From: Smithellaceae bacterium
GTDB lineage: Bacteria; Desulfobacterota; Syntrophia; Syntrophales; Smithellaceae
DNA: 64,000 bases
Direction: 5' to 3'
Assembly: GCA_030690945.1 (NCBI GenBank)
Contig: JAUYFM010000033.1
Span: forward strand, 114,709-178,708
Of the stretch, positions 16,139-24,899 are shown piece after piece (position 1 is the stretch's first letter; each line of letters opens with the position of its first letter). Below the pieces are notes generated by a model that searched no databases, was not told where the DNA came from, and saw only the letters and a program-made list of their open reading frames with translations. Both the position numbers and the translations under genes were made by a program.

Positions 16139-17088
16139 CATTGAGCCGCGAATTTAAAGTCGGTCTTTTCATTGGTTGCACGGCAATCATTGTTGTGCTG
16201 GCCTTGTTATATCTGGCCGCTGGAAAGGGTGTTTTTGAAAACCTGCACGCATTCACCGTTTCATCAAAGTCCGGCGATGGTTTTACGGAAGGTATGCCTG
16301 TTGTTTTTTCCGGATTCAATATCGGCAAAGTTCAAGCCCTGGAACTCAATGAAAAAGGGATCGTTTTGATCAAAATTAAAATCCCCGATCGCCATGTTAA
16401 ATGGATCAGATCCGATAGTGCGTTTATTTTATATCGGCCGTTGATCGGCTCAGCCCGCATTGTTGTGAACACCACTAACTTGAACAGCCCGCCGTTGGAC
16501 GAAAAAAAGATTCCGGAAGTTATCATTGTCAATGATATTAATGATGCCATTGCCAGAATAGAACCTGCTTTGGAGAGAGTGACTCAGATTGCCGACAACG
16601 TCGAACGTCTGACGAGTAATCTGTCCGATCCCAAAGGCGATCTTCATCGTATTTTGAGCAATGCTGGAAAAATTACCACAAACCTGGCTTCAAAAAAATC
16701 TCTCGTAGAAATGGTCGTCTCCGATGAGGAAAGCGTCAAAGCCCTGAATGATTCTCTGAAAAAACTCAAAGACATCACAACCAATGTTGACCGCATCCTT
16801 ACGAAAGTGGATAAGATGGCGGACAAGACGGATAGTGAGATCTATGGAAAGGACGGCGCTCTGCCTCAAGTCAACGTCATCCTCAAGGATATTGTCGGTA
16901 AACTGCAAAAACTGGACAAAACCATTGATAATATTAATAAAATAAGCTCTGATACATCGGAGGGAACGAAAGATTTACATATTCTTCGTTCCGATATTGA
17001 CGACACCTTGAAAACGGTTGAGGACGCCGTGAAAAAATTGGACGCGATTATAGGGCTGAAAAAAGCCCCGGAGTTTAAAGTCCCATGA
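16135..17088 (+). CDS. mlaD: MlaD-type MCE-domain protein
   Basis: A 317-residue MCE protein: an N-terminal membrane anchor (residues 10-32), the MCE domain (about 38-115, with SGDGFTEGMPVVFSGFNIGKV), then a long helical C-terminal region (150-310). MlaD forms a hexameric lipid-binding ring at the inner membrane periplasmic face, feeding or receiving lipid from MlaE. The extended helices suggest a longer channel such as seen in PqiB/YebT-like proteins, by inference. Start and stop both overlap neighbours by 4 bp, so the operon is translationally coupled. Confidence 0.92.
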   Translation: MTLSREFKVGLFIGCTAIIVVLALLYLAAGKGVFENLHAFTVSSKSGDGFTEGMPVVFSGFNIGKVQALELNEKGIVLIKIKIPDRHVKWIRSDSAFILYRPLIGSARIVVNTTNLNSPPLDEKKIPEVIIVNDINDAIARIEPALERVTQIADNVERLTSNLSDPKGDLHRILSNAGKITTNLASKKSLVEMVVSDEESVKALNDSLKKLKDITTNVDRILTKVDKMADKTDSEIYGKDGALPQVNVILKDIVGKLQKLDKTIDNINKISSDTSEGTKDLHILRSDIDDTLKTVEDAVKKLDAIIGLKKAPEFKVP

Positions 17089-17744
17089 AAAAGATACTAT
17101 CTTTAGTATTTGCCTTATTGATTTGTGCCTGCGGATCGACCACGCCGGTTCCCGACTGGAAGGACAAAGCCTACCGGCAACTGGACGATTACAAAACCAG
17201 TTTCTTGACCGGCAAGGAAGAATCCACCGAGCCTCATTTTGTTAAAGCCAGAAGAGAAATCACCGCCGGCAACGACTTAAGTCTTTTAACCATTGCCTAT
17301 TTGACTAAATATGCCCTGCATACAGCGTCACTGGAAAGTTTTGACTCAAGCGAGTTTGCAAAACTTTACCGGTTGGAACCTAATGTGTCCGATATGGCTT
17401 ACTGCCATTTTTTAAAGGGAAATTTCAGCGCAGTTGATTCTAAGGCGCTGCCGGCCCGTTATGGTGGTGTTCTGAAAGCTGCTTTAGCTAAAGATTTGAC
17501 GATGGCAGCCCGCGAGATTGCCGTCATTGACGATCCGCTTTCCCGCCTGATTGCCTGTGGTGTCTGGGTGCAGTATTTACCCTCCGATGAGACTATTCTG
17601 CAAATCGGCATTTCCACCGCGTCGACCAACGGTTGGCGCCGGCCACTCTGGGCTTATCTCCATAAACTGCAAGCGCATTATCTGGAAAAGGGCGAACGGA
17701 ATAAAGCAATCGCCACCAAAGAGAGGTTAGAACTTTTAAAATAG
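17085..17744 (+). CDS. Lipoprotein of unknown function, last gene of the mla operon
   Basis: Overlaps mlaD by ATGA. The 219-residue product starts with a lipoprotein signal (MKKILSLVFALLICAC; cleavage before the second Cys of the ICAC lipobox). The mature part is helical and alternates A, L and Y in a TPR-like manner (LYRLEPNVSDMAYCHFLKGNF and the C-terminal AYLHKLQAHYLEKGERNKAIATKERLELLK). It has no enzyme motif. Context suggests an outer-membrane partner of the lipid transport system, in the place where MlaA/VacJ or MlaC-type proteins occur elsewhere, but it resembles neither. Confidence 0.75.
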   Translation: MKKILSLVFALLICACGSTTPVPDWKDKAYRQLDDYKTSFLTGKEESTEPHFVKARREITAGNDLSLLTIAYLTKYALHTASLESFDSSEFAKLYRLEPNVSDMAYCHFLKGNFSAVDSKALPARYGGVLKAALAKDLTMAAREIAVIDDPLSRLIACGVWVQYLPSDETILQIGISTASTNGWRRPLWAYLHKLQAHYLEKGERNKAIATKERLELLK

Positions 17745-17851
17745 TGACCTGCTTATCAATAAAACCAAGTTATTTTCTGAATGAACAACAAAGAACGAAT
17801 AGAAACTTGGATGAAAAGAAGAAATATTAATCCGTAAAAAAAGGATAAAAA

Positions 17852-18262
17852 GTGAATCGAAACGAAATATTATCATTTTTAAATGCCAATCCCGGCTGCC
17901 ACTTGGCTACGGTGGAAGGTGATCAGCCCCGCGTGCGCGGGATGTTCATGTTTAGGGCTGACGCGCAGGGCATTATTTTCCATACAGGCACTTTCAAATC
18001 TCTTTATTCGCAGTTGCAAGGAAATAAAAAAGTCGAAATTTGCTTTAACAGTCCGGATACGCAAGTTAGAGTCGCGGGTGTGGTTGAAATTTTATATGAT
18101 GCGCCTCTCAAAAAGGAAATTCTCGAAGCCCGACCGTGGTTGAAGCCTTTGATGGGGCAGAAAGGCGAAGACGCACTGGTTATATTTCGGATAACCAGTT
18201 GCAAGGCTGCGGTCTGGACAATGGAAGCCAACTTTGAGCCGACAACCTATGTGAGCTTATAG
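17852..18262 (+). CDS. Pyridoxamine 5'-phosphate oxidase-like flavin-binding protein
   Basis: 136 residues with a split-barrel FMN-binding fold: the N-terminal LNANPGCHLATVEGDQPRVRGMFMF strand pair and the central FHTGTFKSLYSQLQGNKKVEICF segment. Members of this family include F420/FMN-dependent reductases and proteins of unknown substrate. Translation starts at a GTG. The hemerythrin-like gene follows after 12 bp, so the two are probably co-expressed; a redox or stress function is inferred. Confidence 0.82.
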   Translation: MNRNEILSFLNANPGCHLATVEGDQPRVRGMFMFRADAQGIIFHTGTFKSLYSQLQGNKKVEICFNSPDTQVRVAGVVEILYDAPLKKEILEARPWLKPLMGQKGEDALVIFRITSCKAAVWTMEANFEPTTYVSL

Positions 18263-18274
18263 GAGATCATCATA

Positions 18275-18835
18275 ATGAAAGCTACGCAGCAACTGAAAAA
18301 CGAGCATGACGGCGTCAGGCTGATGCTTCGTATTTTGGGTGAAGTCAGCCGGCAATTGGATTTCGAAGGCCATGTCCCCAATGAACACTTTGAAGACATA
18401 CTCGAGTTTTTGAAAGTTTTTGTTGATAAATGCCATCACGGAAAAGAAGAGGAGCTTTTGTTTCCGGCACTCACAAAAGTCGGCATTCCCCAGGACGGCC
18501 CGATTGCCGTTATGCTTTTTGAACATGAAATGGGCCGAAAATACATTCGAGTGATGACCGACGCTTTTGAGCGCCACAAATTGAAGGACGCATCGGCGGC
18601 ACCAGCTATCGCGCAAAACGCGCAGGACTATATAGCGCTTCTTACCGATCACATTGATAAGGAAAATAACATTCTTTTTGCCATGGCTGACGATCGTTTA
18701 TCGGAAAAAGCTCAAGAGGAATTGTTTGATGGCTTTGAGAAAATTGAAGAGTCAAGGATTGGCGTGGGAAAACATGAAGAATTTCATGCCCTGCTGCACA
18801 AGCTGGGCGATCTGTATTTGAAAAACGGGCCATGA
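18275..18835 (+). CDS. Hemerythrin HHE-domain protein
   Basis: 186 residues of the four-helix hemerythrin-like fold. The diiron ligands are in LKNEHDGVRLML (H), KCHHGKEEELLFPAL (HxxxE), and the C-terminal helices FEHEMGRKYIRVM and DHIDKENNILF. Such proteins bind oxygen or nitric oxide, or protect Fe-S enzymes from oxidants, which suits an anaerobe. Its start is 12 bp after the flavin-protein gene. Confidence 0.88.
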   Translation: MKATQQLKNEHDGVRLMLRILGEVSRQLDFEGHVPNEHFEDILEFLKVFVDKCHHGKEEELLFPALTKVGIPQDGPIAVMLFEHEMGRKYIRVMTDAFERHKLKDASAAPAIAQNAQDYIALLTDHIDKENNILFAMADDRLSEKAQEELFDGFEKIEESRIGVGKHEEFHALLHKLGDLYLKNGP

Positions 18836-18949
18836 CTCTATTATCCTGGCGCACGGTCATGAAACACTTTTGGATTAACAAGGGCGGCTTATAGTTCAAG
18901 CTTGTCCCAAAAGCTCAAAATATAAATAAAAAACAAGAGAGGTAAAGCT

Positions 18950-20131
18950 ATGAGAGAAGTTGTTATTGTTAGTGGCGCCAGAACAGCCATTGGAGATTAC
19001 ATGGGGTCGCTTTCAGGTTTGACTCCTGTTCAACTGGGTGTGACTGTCTTAAAGGCGGCCATCGCCAAGGCCGGTATCGATAAAAACCTGATCGAGGAAG
19101 TGATTGCCGGTCAGTGCAACCAGGCCGGTGCGCCGGGAAATAGTGCCCGTCACATTGCGCTGGGTGCGGAACTGCCGGTGGAGTCCTTCGCTTTTACGGT
19201 TCATCAGCAGTGCCCCTCTTCCATGCGCGCTTCCGAATTACTTTCACAGGAGATTATGCTGGGCAAGATTGACATCGGCGCTGTGGTTGGCATTGAAAGT
19301 ATGAGCAATGCCCCCTATCTGCTCTTCGGAGCCCGCAAAGGCTACCGGTTAAACGATGGTGAAAAGATTCAGGACAGCCTGATGATCGGCGGTCTGGTGG
19401 ATGCGCTTCTGGGTTATCACATGGGTATTACGGCGGATAATATTGCGGATCAATATAAGATTTCCCGCCAGGAACAGGATGAATGGGCGCTGATGAGCCA
19501 TCAGAGAGCCTGCGCCGCCATTGAAAAGGGCTGGTTCAAAGATGAGATCGTCCCCGTGGAAGTCAAAACCAAAAAAGGCCCGGCCATAATCGACAGAGAT
19601 GAACATCCCAGAGCCGACACCAGCATGGAAAGCCTGGGCAAACTCAAACCTGCTTTCAAAAAAGATGGCACGGTCACGGCAGGAAACGCCTCCGGTTTGA
19701 ACGATGCGGGTTCCTGTATGATCATGATGTCCGCTGAAAAGGCAAAAGAAATGGGGGTGAAACCCATCGCCCGGGTCGTTGCTTCCGCTCCCGGCTCTGT
19801 TGAGCCCCGTATTATGGGTATGGGCGTTGTTCCGGCTGTGCACAACGCGCTCAAATTTGCCAAAATGAAACTGGAAGACATCGATTATTTTGAATTTAAC
19901 GAAGCCTTTGCTGCACAGGTCATCGGCTGCAATCGCGAGTTGAAGATCAGTCTGGACAAAATCAACGCTGTCGGTTCCGGCATCAGCATGGGCCATCCGG
20001 TCGGCGCGACCGGTGCCAGATTGATCATCACCATGATTAATGAGCTCAAACGTCGCGGCAAAAAATTTGGCTGCGCATCTCTGTGTGCCAGCGGTGGTCC
20101 CGGTCACGCCTTTATTGTGGAAGCACTCTGA
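18950..20131 (+). CDS. Acetyl-CoA acetyltransferase (thiolase)
   Basis: A 393-residue thiolase. The acyl-accepting cysteine is C88 (VHQQCPSSMRASE), the histidine is in the NEAFAAQ/GHPVGATGARL region and the second catalytic cysteine is in CASGGPGHA near the C-terminus. It condenses or cleaves acetoacetyl-CoA or longer 3-ketoacyl-CoA. The HQQCPSSM context differs from the usual VNxxCxSG(L/M), so chain-length preference may differ. It opens the CoA-enzyme block ahead of AbfD; a palindrome separates the two. Confidence 0.92.
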   Translation: MREVVIVSGARTAIGDYMGSLSGLTPVQLGVTVLKAAIAKAGIDKNLIEEVIAGQCNQAGAPGNSARHIALGAELPVESFAFTVHQQCPSSMRASELLSQEIMLGKIDIGAVVGIESMSNAPYLLFGARKGYRLNDGEKIQDSLMIGGLVDALLGYHMGITADNIADQYKISRQEQDEWALMSHQRACAAIEKGWFKDEIVPVEVKTKKGPAIIDRDEHPRADTSMESLGKLKPAFKKDGTVTAGNASGLNDAGSCMIMMSAEKAKEMGVKPIARVVASAPGSVEPRIMGMGVVPAVHNALKFAKMKLEDIDYFEFNEAFAAQVIGCNRELKISLDKINAVGSGISMGHPVGATGARLIITMINELKRRGKKFGCASLCASGGPGHAFIVEAL

Positions 20132-20137
20132 TATTTT

Positions 20138-20186
20138 TGTAGGGAACAGTCGCGATAACCTGAAGGTTACAAGGCTGTTCCCTACA
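20138..20186. repeat. Intergenic palindrome, family A with inner hairpin
   Basis: Outer arms TGTAGGGAACAG (20138-20149) and CTGTTCCCTACA (20175-20186) match the element at 2208-2237; between them is an inner hairpin built on TAACCT/AGGTTA. It lies 7 bp after the thiolase stop. Confidence 0.8.
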
Positions 20187-20324
20187 TTAGACATAAAGGG
20201 ATTTTCGCCTAAAAGCGCAAATCCCGCTTCTCTGTTGACAGCAGAGAAAAAGTAAACAAATTATCTATTAATACATTTAAGAACATTGTGAAACCAGCTG
20301 GTTGCGATGTCAGGAGGAAACAAC

Positions 20325-21785
20325 ATGGCACTTAAAACGCCCGAGCAGTACGAAGAAAGTTTGCGTAAGATGAATTTTAAAATCTATCTGATGGGAGAGC
20401 TGGTGAAAAACTGGGTGGACAATCCCATCATTCGTCCCTCGATGAATTCCGTCAAAAAGACCTATGAGCTGGCGCAAAAGCCGGAATATGAGGAGCTGAT
20501 GACAGCCAAGTCTCATTTGACCGGCCAGAAAGTAAACCGCTTTACGCATTTGCACCAGAGCACGGATGATCTGATGAAAAAGGTCAAAATGCAGCGCCTT
20601 TTAGGCCAGCAGACGGCGTCCTGCTTTCAGCGCTGCGTGGGCATGGATGCCATGAACGCCGTGGACAGCACCACCTATGAAATGGATCAGAAACTTGGCA
20701 CCAAATATCACGAACGGTTTATCAAATTCCTGAAAATGGTTCAGGAAGAAGACCTGACCGTAGACGGCGCGATGACAGACGTCAAGGGAGACCGCGGTCT
20801 GGCCCCTCATCAGCAGACCGATCCGGACATGTTTGTCCATGTTGTGGAAAAAAATGATAAAGGCATCGTTGTACGCGGCGCGAAAGCACATCAGACCGGC
20901 GCGTTGAATTCCCATTGGATTTTAGCCATGCCAACCATTGCCATGAGCAAGGAAGACGCGGATTATGCCGTATCGTTTGTCTGTCCGGCGGACGAAAAAG
21001 GCATCTATTATATTTACGGACGCCAGTCCTGCGACACCCGCAAGCTCGAAGGCGGTACGATTGATGTGGGTAACGCCCAGTTTGGCGGCCATGAAGCGCT
21101 GATGGTTTTTGATAATGTTTTCATTCCCTGGGAAAACGTTTTGATGTGCGGCGAAACCGAATTCAGCGGCATGCTGGTTGAACGCTTTGCCGGCTATCAC
21201 CGCCAGAGCTACGGCGGCTGCAAAGTCGGTGTGGGCGACGTTCTGATCGGAGCCGCGGCTACGGCGGCGGATTACAACGGTGCGGCCAAGGCTTCTCATA
21301 TTAAAGATAAGTTGATCGAGATGACGCATCTGAACGAAACATTGTTTTCCTGCGGCATTGCCTGTTCCGCGCAGGGACACAAAACCGCTTCGGGCACCTA
21401 TCTGATCGATCTTTTACTGGCCAATGTCTGCAAACAGAACGTCACGCGCTTCCCCTACGAAATTTGCCGTCTGGCCGAAGATATCGCGGGCGGCATGATG
21501 GTGACCATGGCCTCTGAAAAAGACATGAAGCATCCGGAAATCGGCAAGGTTCTGGAGAAATACATGAAAGGTAACGCCAATGTTTCCTGTGAGGACCGCG
21601 CGCGGATCATGCGTCTGGTCGAAAACCTCACGCTGGGGACGGCAGCGGTCGGCTATCGGACCGAATCAATGCACGGTGCGGGTTCGCCCCAGGCCCAACG
21701 CATCATGATTGCCCGTCAGGGTAACCTGGAACAGAAGAAGAAACTAGCCAAAAATATCGCCGGTGTTAAAGAAGATAAGAAATAG
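20325..21785 (+). CDS. abfD: 4-hydroxybutyryl-CoA dehydratase / vinylacetyl-CoA isomerase
   Basis: Start set at ATG 20325, preceded by a perfect AGGAGG at 20312-20317, giving 486 residues. The [4Fe-4S] ligands are all present: C100 and C104 (CFQRC), H292 and C299; Y296 and K300 fall at the same numbers as in the Clostridium aminobutyricum enzyme. FAD-binding acyl-CoA-dehydrogenase-like fold. The enzyme dehydrates 4-hydroxybutyryl-CoA to crotonyl-CoA by a ketyl radical and isomerises vinylacetyl-CoA. Relatives act in aromatic hydroxylation, but those lack this cysteine/histidine set. It is followed by a terminator, then the AOR-ADH fusion gene. Confidence 0.93.
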   Translation: MALKTPEQYEESLRKMNFKIYLMGELVKNWVDNPIIRPSMNSVKKTYELAQKPEYEELMTAKSHLTGQKVNRFTHLHQSTDDLMKKVKMQRLLGQQTASCFQRCVGMDAMNAVDSTTYEMDQKLGTKYHERFIKFLKMVQEEDLTVDGAMTDVKGDRGLAPHQQTDPDMFVHVVEKNDKGIVVRGAKAHQTGALNSHWILAMPTIAMSKEDADYAVSFVCPADEKGIYYIYGRQSCDTRKLEGGTIDVGNAQFGGHEALMVFDNVFIPWENVLMCGETEFSGMLVERFAGYHRQSYGGCKVGVGDVLIGAAATAADYNGAAKASHIKDKLIEMTHLNETLFSCGIACSAQGHKTASGTYLIDLLLANVCKQNVTRFPYEICRLAEDIAGGMMVTMASEKDMKHPEIGKVLEKYMKGNANVSCEDRARIMRLVENLTLGTAAVGYRTESMHGAGSPQAQRIMIARQGNLEQKKKLAKNIAGVKEDKK

Positions 21786-21793
21786 ATATCTCC

Positions 21794-21833
21794 TTAACCC
21801 TCCTGACCGATTGCAATCAGTCAGGAGGGTTAA
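21794..21833 (+). terminator. Terminator after abfD
   Basis: A 14-bp perfect stem (TTAACCCTCCTGAC with GTCAGGAGGGTTAA) and a 12-nt loop, starting 9 bp after the abfD stop. Only a weak T-run follows. Confidence 0.65.
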
Positions 21834-21906
21834 CCATTGTTCCCCCCTTATATCGTTAGTCATTCATTCCTTGTTACTCGTCACGATTTGCCCATTGAAT
21901 ATTAAG

Positions 21907-21936
21907 TTGACTTGCGCCTGATTTATTCATTATACT
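21907..21936 (+). promoter_or_regulatory. Sigma-70-like promoter of the AOR-ADH gene
   Basis: TTGACT at 21907-21912 and TATACT at 21931-21936, each 5 of 6 to consensus, with an 18-bp spacer. It lies 42 bp before the start codon, downstream of the abfD terminator, so the gene is likely transcribed on its own. Confidence 0.6.
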
Positions 21937-21978
21937 CGCCCGTCGCATGCGCGGCACATCAATCACAAGGGGGCTTCA

Positions 21979-24825
21979 ATGAAAATCCTTCGCGTTTCCA
22001 TGAACAATGAAACAATCTCCACCGAAAATCTTCCTGCACAGTGGAATTATTTAGGCGGCAGCGCCTTGGTTGCTAAAATTCTGAACAAAGAAATTGAACC
22101 ACTTTGTGATCCGCTGGGACCAGAAAATAAATTGATTGTCGCCTGCGGGCCACTGGCCGGCACCCGGGCACCGCAAATGGGACGCGTTTCCGTCGGCGCC
22201 AAAAGTCCTCTGACCCAGGGAATTAAGGAAGCAAATTCCGGAGGGCCGGCCGGGCAATTTCTCGATCGACTGGGCCTGCGCGCGATTATCGTTGAGCAAA
22301 TCCCTGAACCCGGGAAGCTTTACTGTCTTTTCATTTCTAAAGATAAGGCCGAGCTCGTGCCTGCCGACGAATACCGCGGCATGAAAAATTATGAGTTGGT
22401 TTCCGCCCTTCACAAGAAATACTCGGACAAAGTGGCCGTGATCTCCACGGGTCTGGCCGGCGAGCGGCAGTACAAGGGCGCATCCGTATCACTCACCGAC
22501 ATTTTCGGCGATCCGTCGCGCAATGCCGCACGCGGAGGTCTGGGCGCCGTCATGGGCTCCAAGGGACTCAAGGCGATTATCCTGGATCCAACGGGAACGG
22601 ATCAGGTGGCCATCGCCAATCCGGAAGCTTTTCGCAAAACCGTTCGGGACTGGGCGGACATTCTCAAGCATGATGTCAGCATCAGCCTGTATTCTAGATT
22701 CGGAACACCATTCGCCATCAATAACTCCGCCGGTCACGGCTCACTGCCGGCGATGAACTATCGATCCGGTCGCCCGGAAAATTTCGTGGCGGTCAGTGGC
22801 AATAATATTCAGAAAATCCTTTTTGAACGCGGCGGCAAAATGCACGGCTGCATGCCCGGCTGTCTGGTGCAATGTTCGATTATCTATCCAGACAAGGACG
22901 GCAAAAAAATCTGTGCGGCCTATGAGTATGAAACCATCGCGCTTCTGGGCACGAATCTGGGCATTACCGATAACGACGCCATCGCCCGGCTGAAGTTTAC
23001 GTGCGATGATCTGGGCCTCGACGCCATCGAAACCGGTAGCGCGTTAGGCGTGGCCGCCGAAGCGGGGAAAATGAAATGGGGCGATGCAAACGGTGCGGCA
23101 GCTTTACTTGCAGAAATAGAGAAAGAAACACCGCTGGGTTTTGCGTTGGCGAATGGTGTTGTGACAACAGCCCGCTTCCTCCACATCGAAAGAATTCCAG
23201 CTTTTAAGGGCCAGGCCCTTCCCGCGCATGATCCTCGCGCGGTGAAAGGCACAGGCGTGACATATTTTTCCTCTCCCATGGGCGCGGATCACACAGCCGG
23301 ACTCACCTACCGCCTGCCCAAGGACAAAAATGAACAGATAGAAAATTCTCTCAAAACTCAGATTAAAGCAGCAGCCTGTGATGCTTTCGGCTACTGCTTA
23401 AATGCCGTTCCCGGCGCTTCGATTTATCCTTTTTTTGCCGATCTGATGAATGCGCGCTATGGTTTGAGCATGTCGCCGGACGATGTCATGGACATCGCCA
23501 AACAAACGCTGCGCGATCAATTGGCTTTCAATGAAAAGGCCCAATTCAGTAAAATCGACACCGTTATTCCGGCTTTTTTCCGAGAGGAACTCATTGCCCC
23601 CACCAGTTCTGTTTTTGATGTGGATGAAAAGGAAGTTAAAAATCTGTGGACGGGTCTGGATGCTTTCACCGAAAAGGAAAAAACCTGGGAGATCCGCATT
23701 CCGCCTATGCCCGATATTCTGATGGGCGAAGGCGTAGCGCAGGCCATGGGCAAGAAAATCAAAGCGCTGAAAGTTAAAAAAGTTTTTCTGGTCACCGATC
23801 CCTTTATGTTGAAAAGCGGGCGCGCGGAAGAAGTGCGAAAAATTCTCGAGAAAAGCGGCCTCGAAACGGAGATTTTTGCAGAAGTGGAACCGGATCCGCC
23901 TATTGAACTCATTGAGCGGGCGGGAAAACTCTATAAGGAAACAGGCTGCGACAGCATTTTAGGTCTGGGCGGCGGCAGTTCGATGGATACGGCAAAAACG
24001 CTGGGACTACGGGTCACCCATGGCGGCGACATGCGCGAATATGAAGGCCTCGTCGGAGGCGGCGGCAAGATTAAACCGATTTTCCCGCCGATTATCTGCG
24101 TGCCTACCACCTCCGGGACGGGCAGTGAAGTCAATCCCTGCGCGGTGCTCACCGACAAGGCCCGCGACTTGAAATTCATCCTGATGAGCAATCACTTCAT
24201 TCCCAAGCTGGCAGTCGTCGATCCGCTTTTCACCAAAACCATGCCGCCCAATCTCACGATTGAATCCGGCATTGACGCACTGGCTCACTGTATAGAAGGC
24301 AGCGTGTCGCTCGCCACGCCTTATCATCCCTATTTCGAGTCCATGGCGCTTTATGGCGTCAAGCTCATCGGCCGCAGTCTGGTCACCGCTTACAAACAGC
24401 CGGACAATATTCGGGCGCGCACGGATATGTGCATGGCGGCCATTTGCGGCGGTTTGGCCTTCCTCAAAGGATTAGGGTTGGGGCATGCCCTCACTCATAC
24501 ACTGGGCGCTCACTATCACCTGCCGCATGGGCGGGCGGCCATCTTCGGTCTGCTGGGTTTTGTTATGGCCAACAAAGAAACCTGTAAGGAAGCCTTCATG
24601 GATATGGCCTATCTGATCAACCGGTCCAGCGATCTGGAGATAAGCCTGCGCTGGCTTTACAGTGAACTGGGCATTGATCAGAGGCTGAAATCCCACGGTA
24701 TTACAAAAGCCGCGCTCAAAGAAATCGCTTTTTACACGTCGCGCGACGCCGTGAATATGGCGACGGATCCGACATCACCCAGCCAATCCAAGATATTGGA
24801 ATTGCTGACGGCAATGTATGAATAG
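21979..24825 (+). CDS. Aldehyde:ferredoxin oxidoreductase fused to iron-containing alcohol dehydrogenase
   Basis: A single 948-residue frame. Residues 1-560 are an AOR-family protein: N-terminal LGGSALVAKIL, the GPLAGTRAPQMGRVSVGAKSP pterin-binding region, and cysteines C291, C295, C299 plus C473 (DAFGYC) that match the [4Fe-4S] ligand set (here spaced CxxxCxxxC). Residues about 570-948 are a full-length iron-type alcohol dehydrogenase with the NAD loop GLGGGSSMDTAK and metal ligands in GIDALAHCIEG and GHALTHTLGAHYHLPHG. Together the halves could reduce an acid to its aldehyde with ferredoxin and then to the alcohol with NAD(P)H, or run in reverse. The ADH half resembles 4-hydroxybutyrate dehydrogenases, which fits the AbfD neighbour; substrate is inferred. 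The AOR part is shortened at its C-terminus relative to stand-alone enzymes (about 600). Confidence 0.9.
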   Translation: MKILRVSMNNETISTENLPAQWNYLGGSALVAKILNKEIEPLCDPLGPENKLIVACGPLAGTRAPQMGRVSVGAKSPLTQGIKEANSGGPAGQFLDRLGLRAIIVEQIPEPGKLYCLFISKDKAELVPADEYRGMKNYELVSALHKKYSDKVAVISTGLAGERQYKGASVSLTDIFGDPSRNAARGGLGAVMGSKGLKAIILDPTGTDQVAIANPEAFRKTVRDWADILKHDVSISLYSRFGTPFAINNSAGHGSLPAMNYRSGRPENFVAVSGNNIQKILFERGGKMHGCMPGCLVQCSIIYPDKDGKKICAAYEYETIALLGTNLGITDNDAIARLKFTCDDLGLDAIETGSALGVAAEAGKMKWGDANGAAALLAEIEKETPLGFALANGVVTTARFLHIERIPAFKGQALPAHDPRAVKGTGVTYFSSPMGADHTAGLTYRLPKDKNEQIENSLKTQIKAAACDAFGYCLNAVPGASIYPFFADLMNARYGLSMSPDDVMDIAKQTLRDQLAFNEKAQFSKIDTVIPAFFREELIAPTSSVFDVDEKEVKNLWTGLDAFTEKEKTWEIRIPPMPDILMGEGVAQAMGKKIKALKVKKVFLVTDPFMLKSGRAEEVRKILEKSGLETEIFAEVEPDPPIELIERAGKLYKETGCDSILGLGGGSSMDTAKTLGLRVTHGGDMREYEGLVGGGGKIKPIFPPIICVPTTSGTGSEVNPCAVLTDKARDLKFILMSNHFIPKLAVVDPLFTKTMPPNLTIESGIDALAHCIEGSVSLATPYHPYFESMALYGVKLIGRSLVTAYKQPDNIRARTDMCMAAICGGLAFLKGLGLGHALTHTLGAHYHLPHGRAAIFGLLGFVMANKETCKEAFMDMAYLINRSSDLEISLRWLYSELGIDQRLKSHGITKAALKEIAFYTSRDAVNMATDPTSPSQSKILELLTAMYE

Positions 24826-24899
24826 CCGGCGGCTTATGCTCCGGGCTCCATAACCTTATGAAGTAAAGAAATAAAAATATACTGGGGGGAACAGATAAG

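Noticed and set aside
20325..21785. 4-hydroxyphenylacetate 3-monooxygenase large subunit
   Set aside because: The [4Fe-4S] ligands C100, C104, H292 and C299 are all present, which marks 4-hydroxybutyryl-CoA dehydratase.
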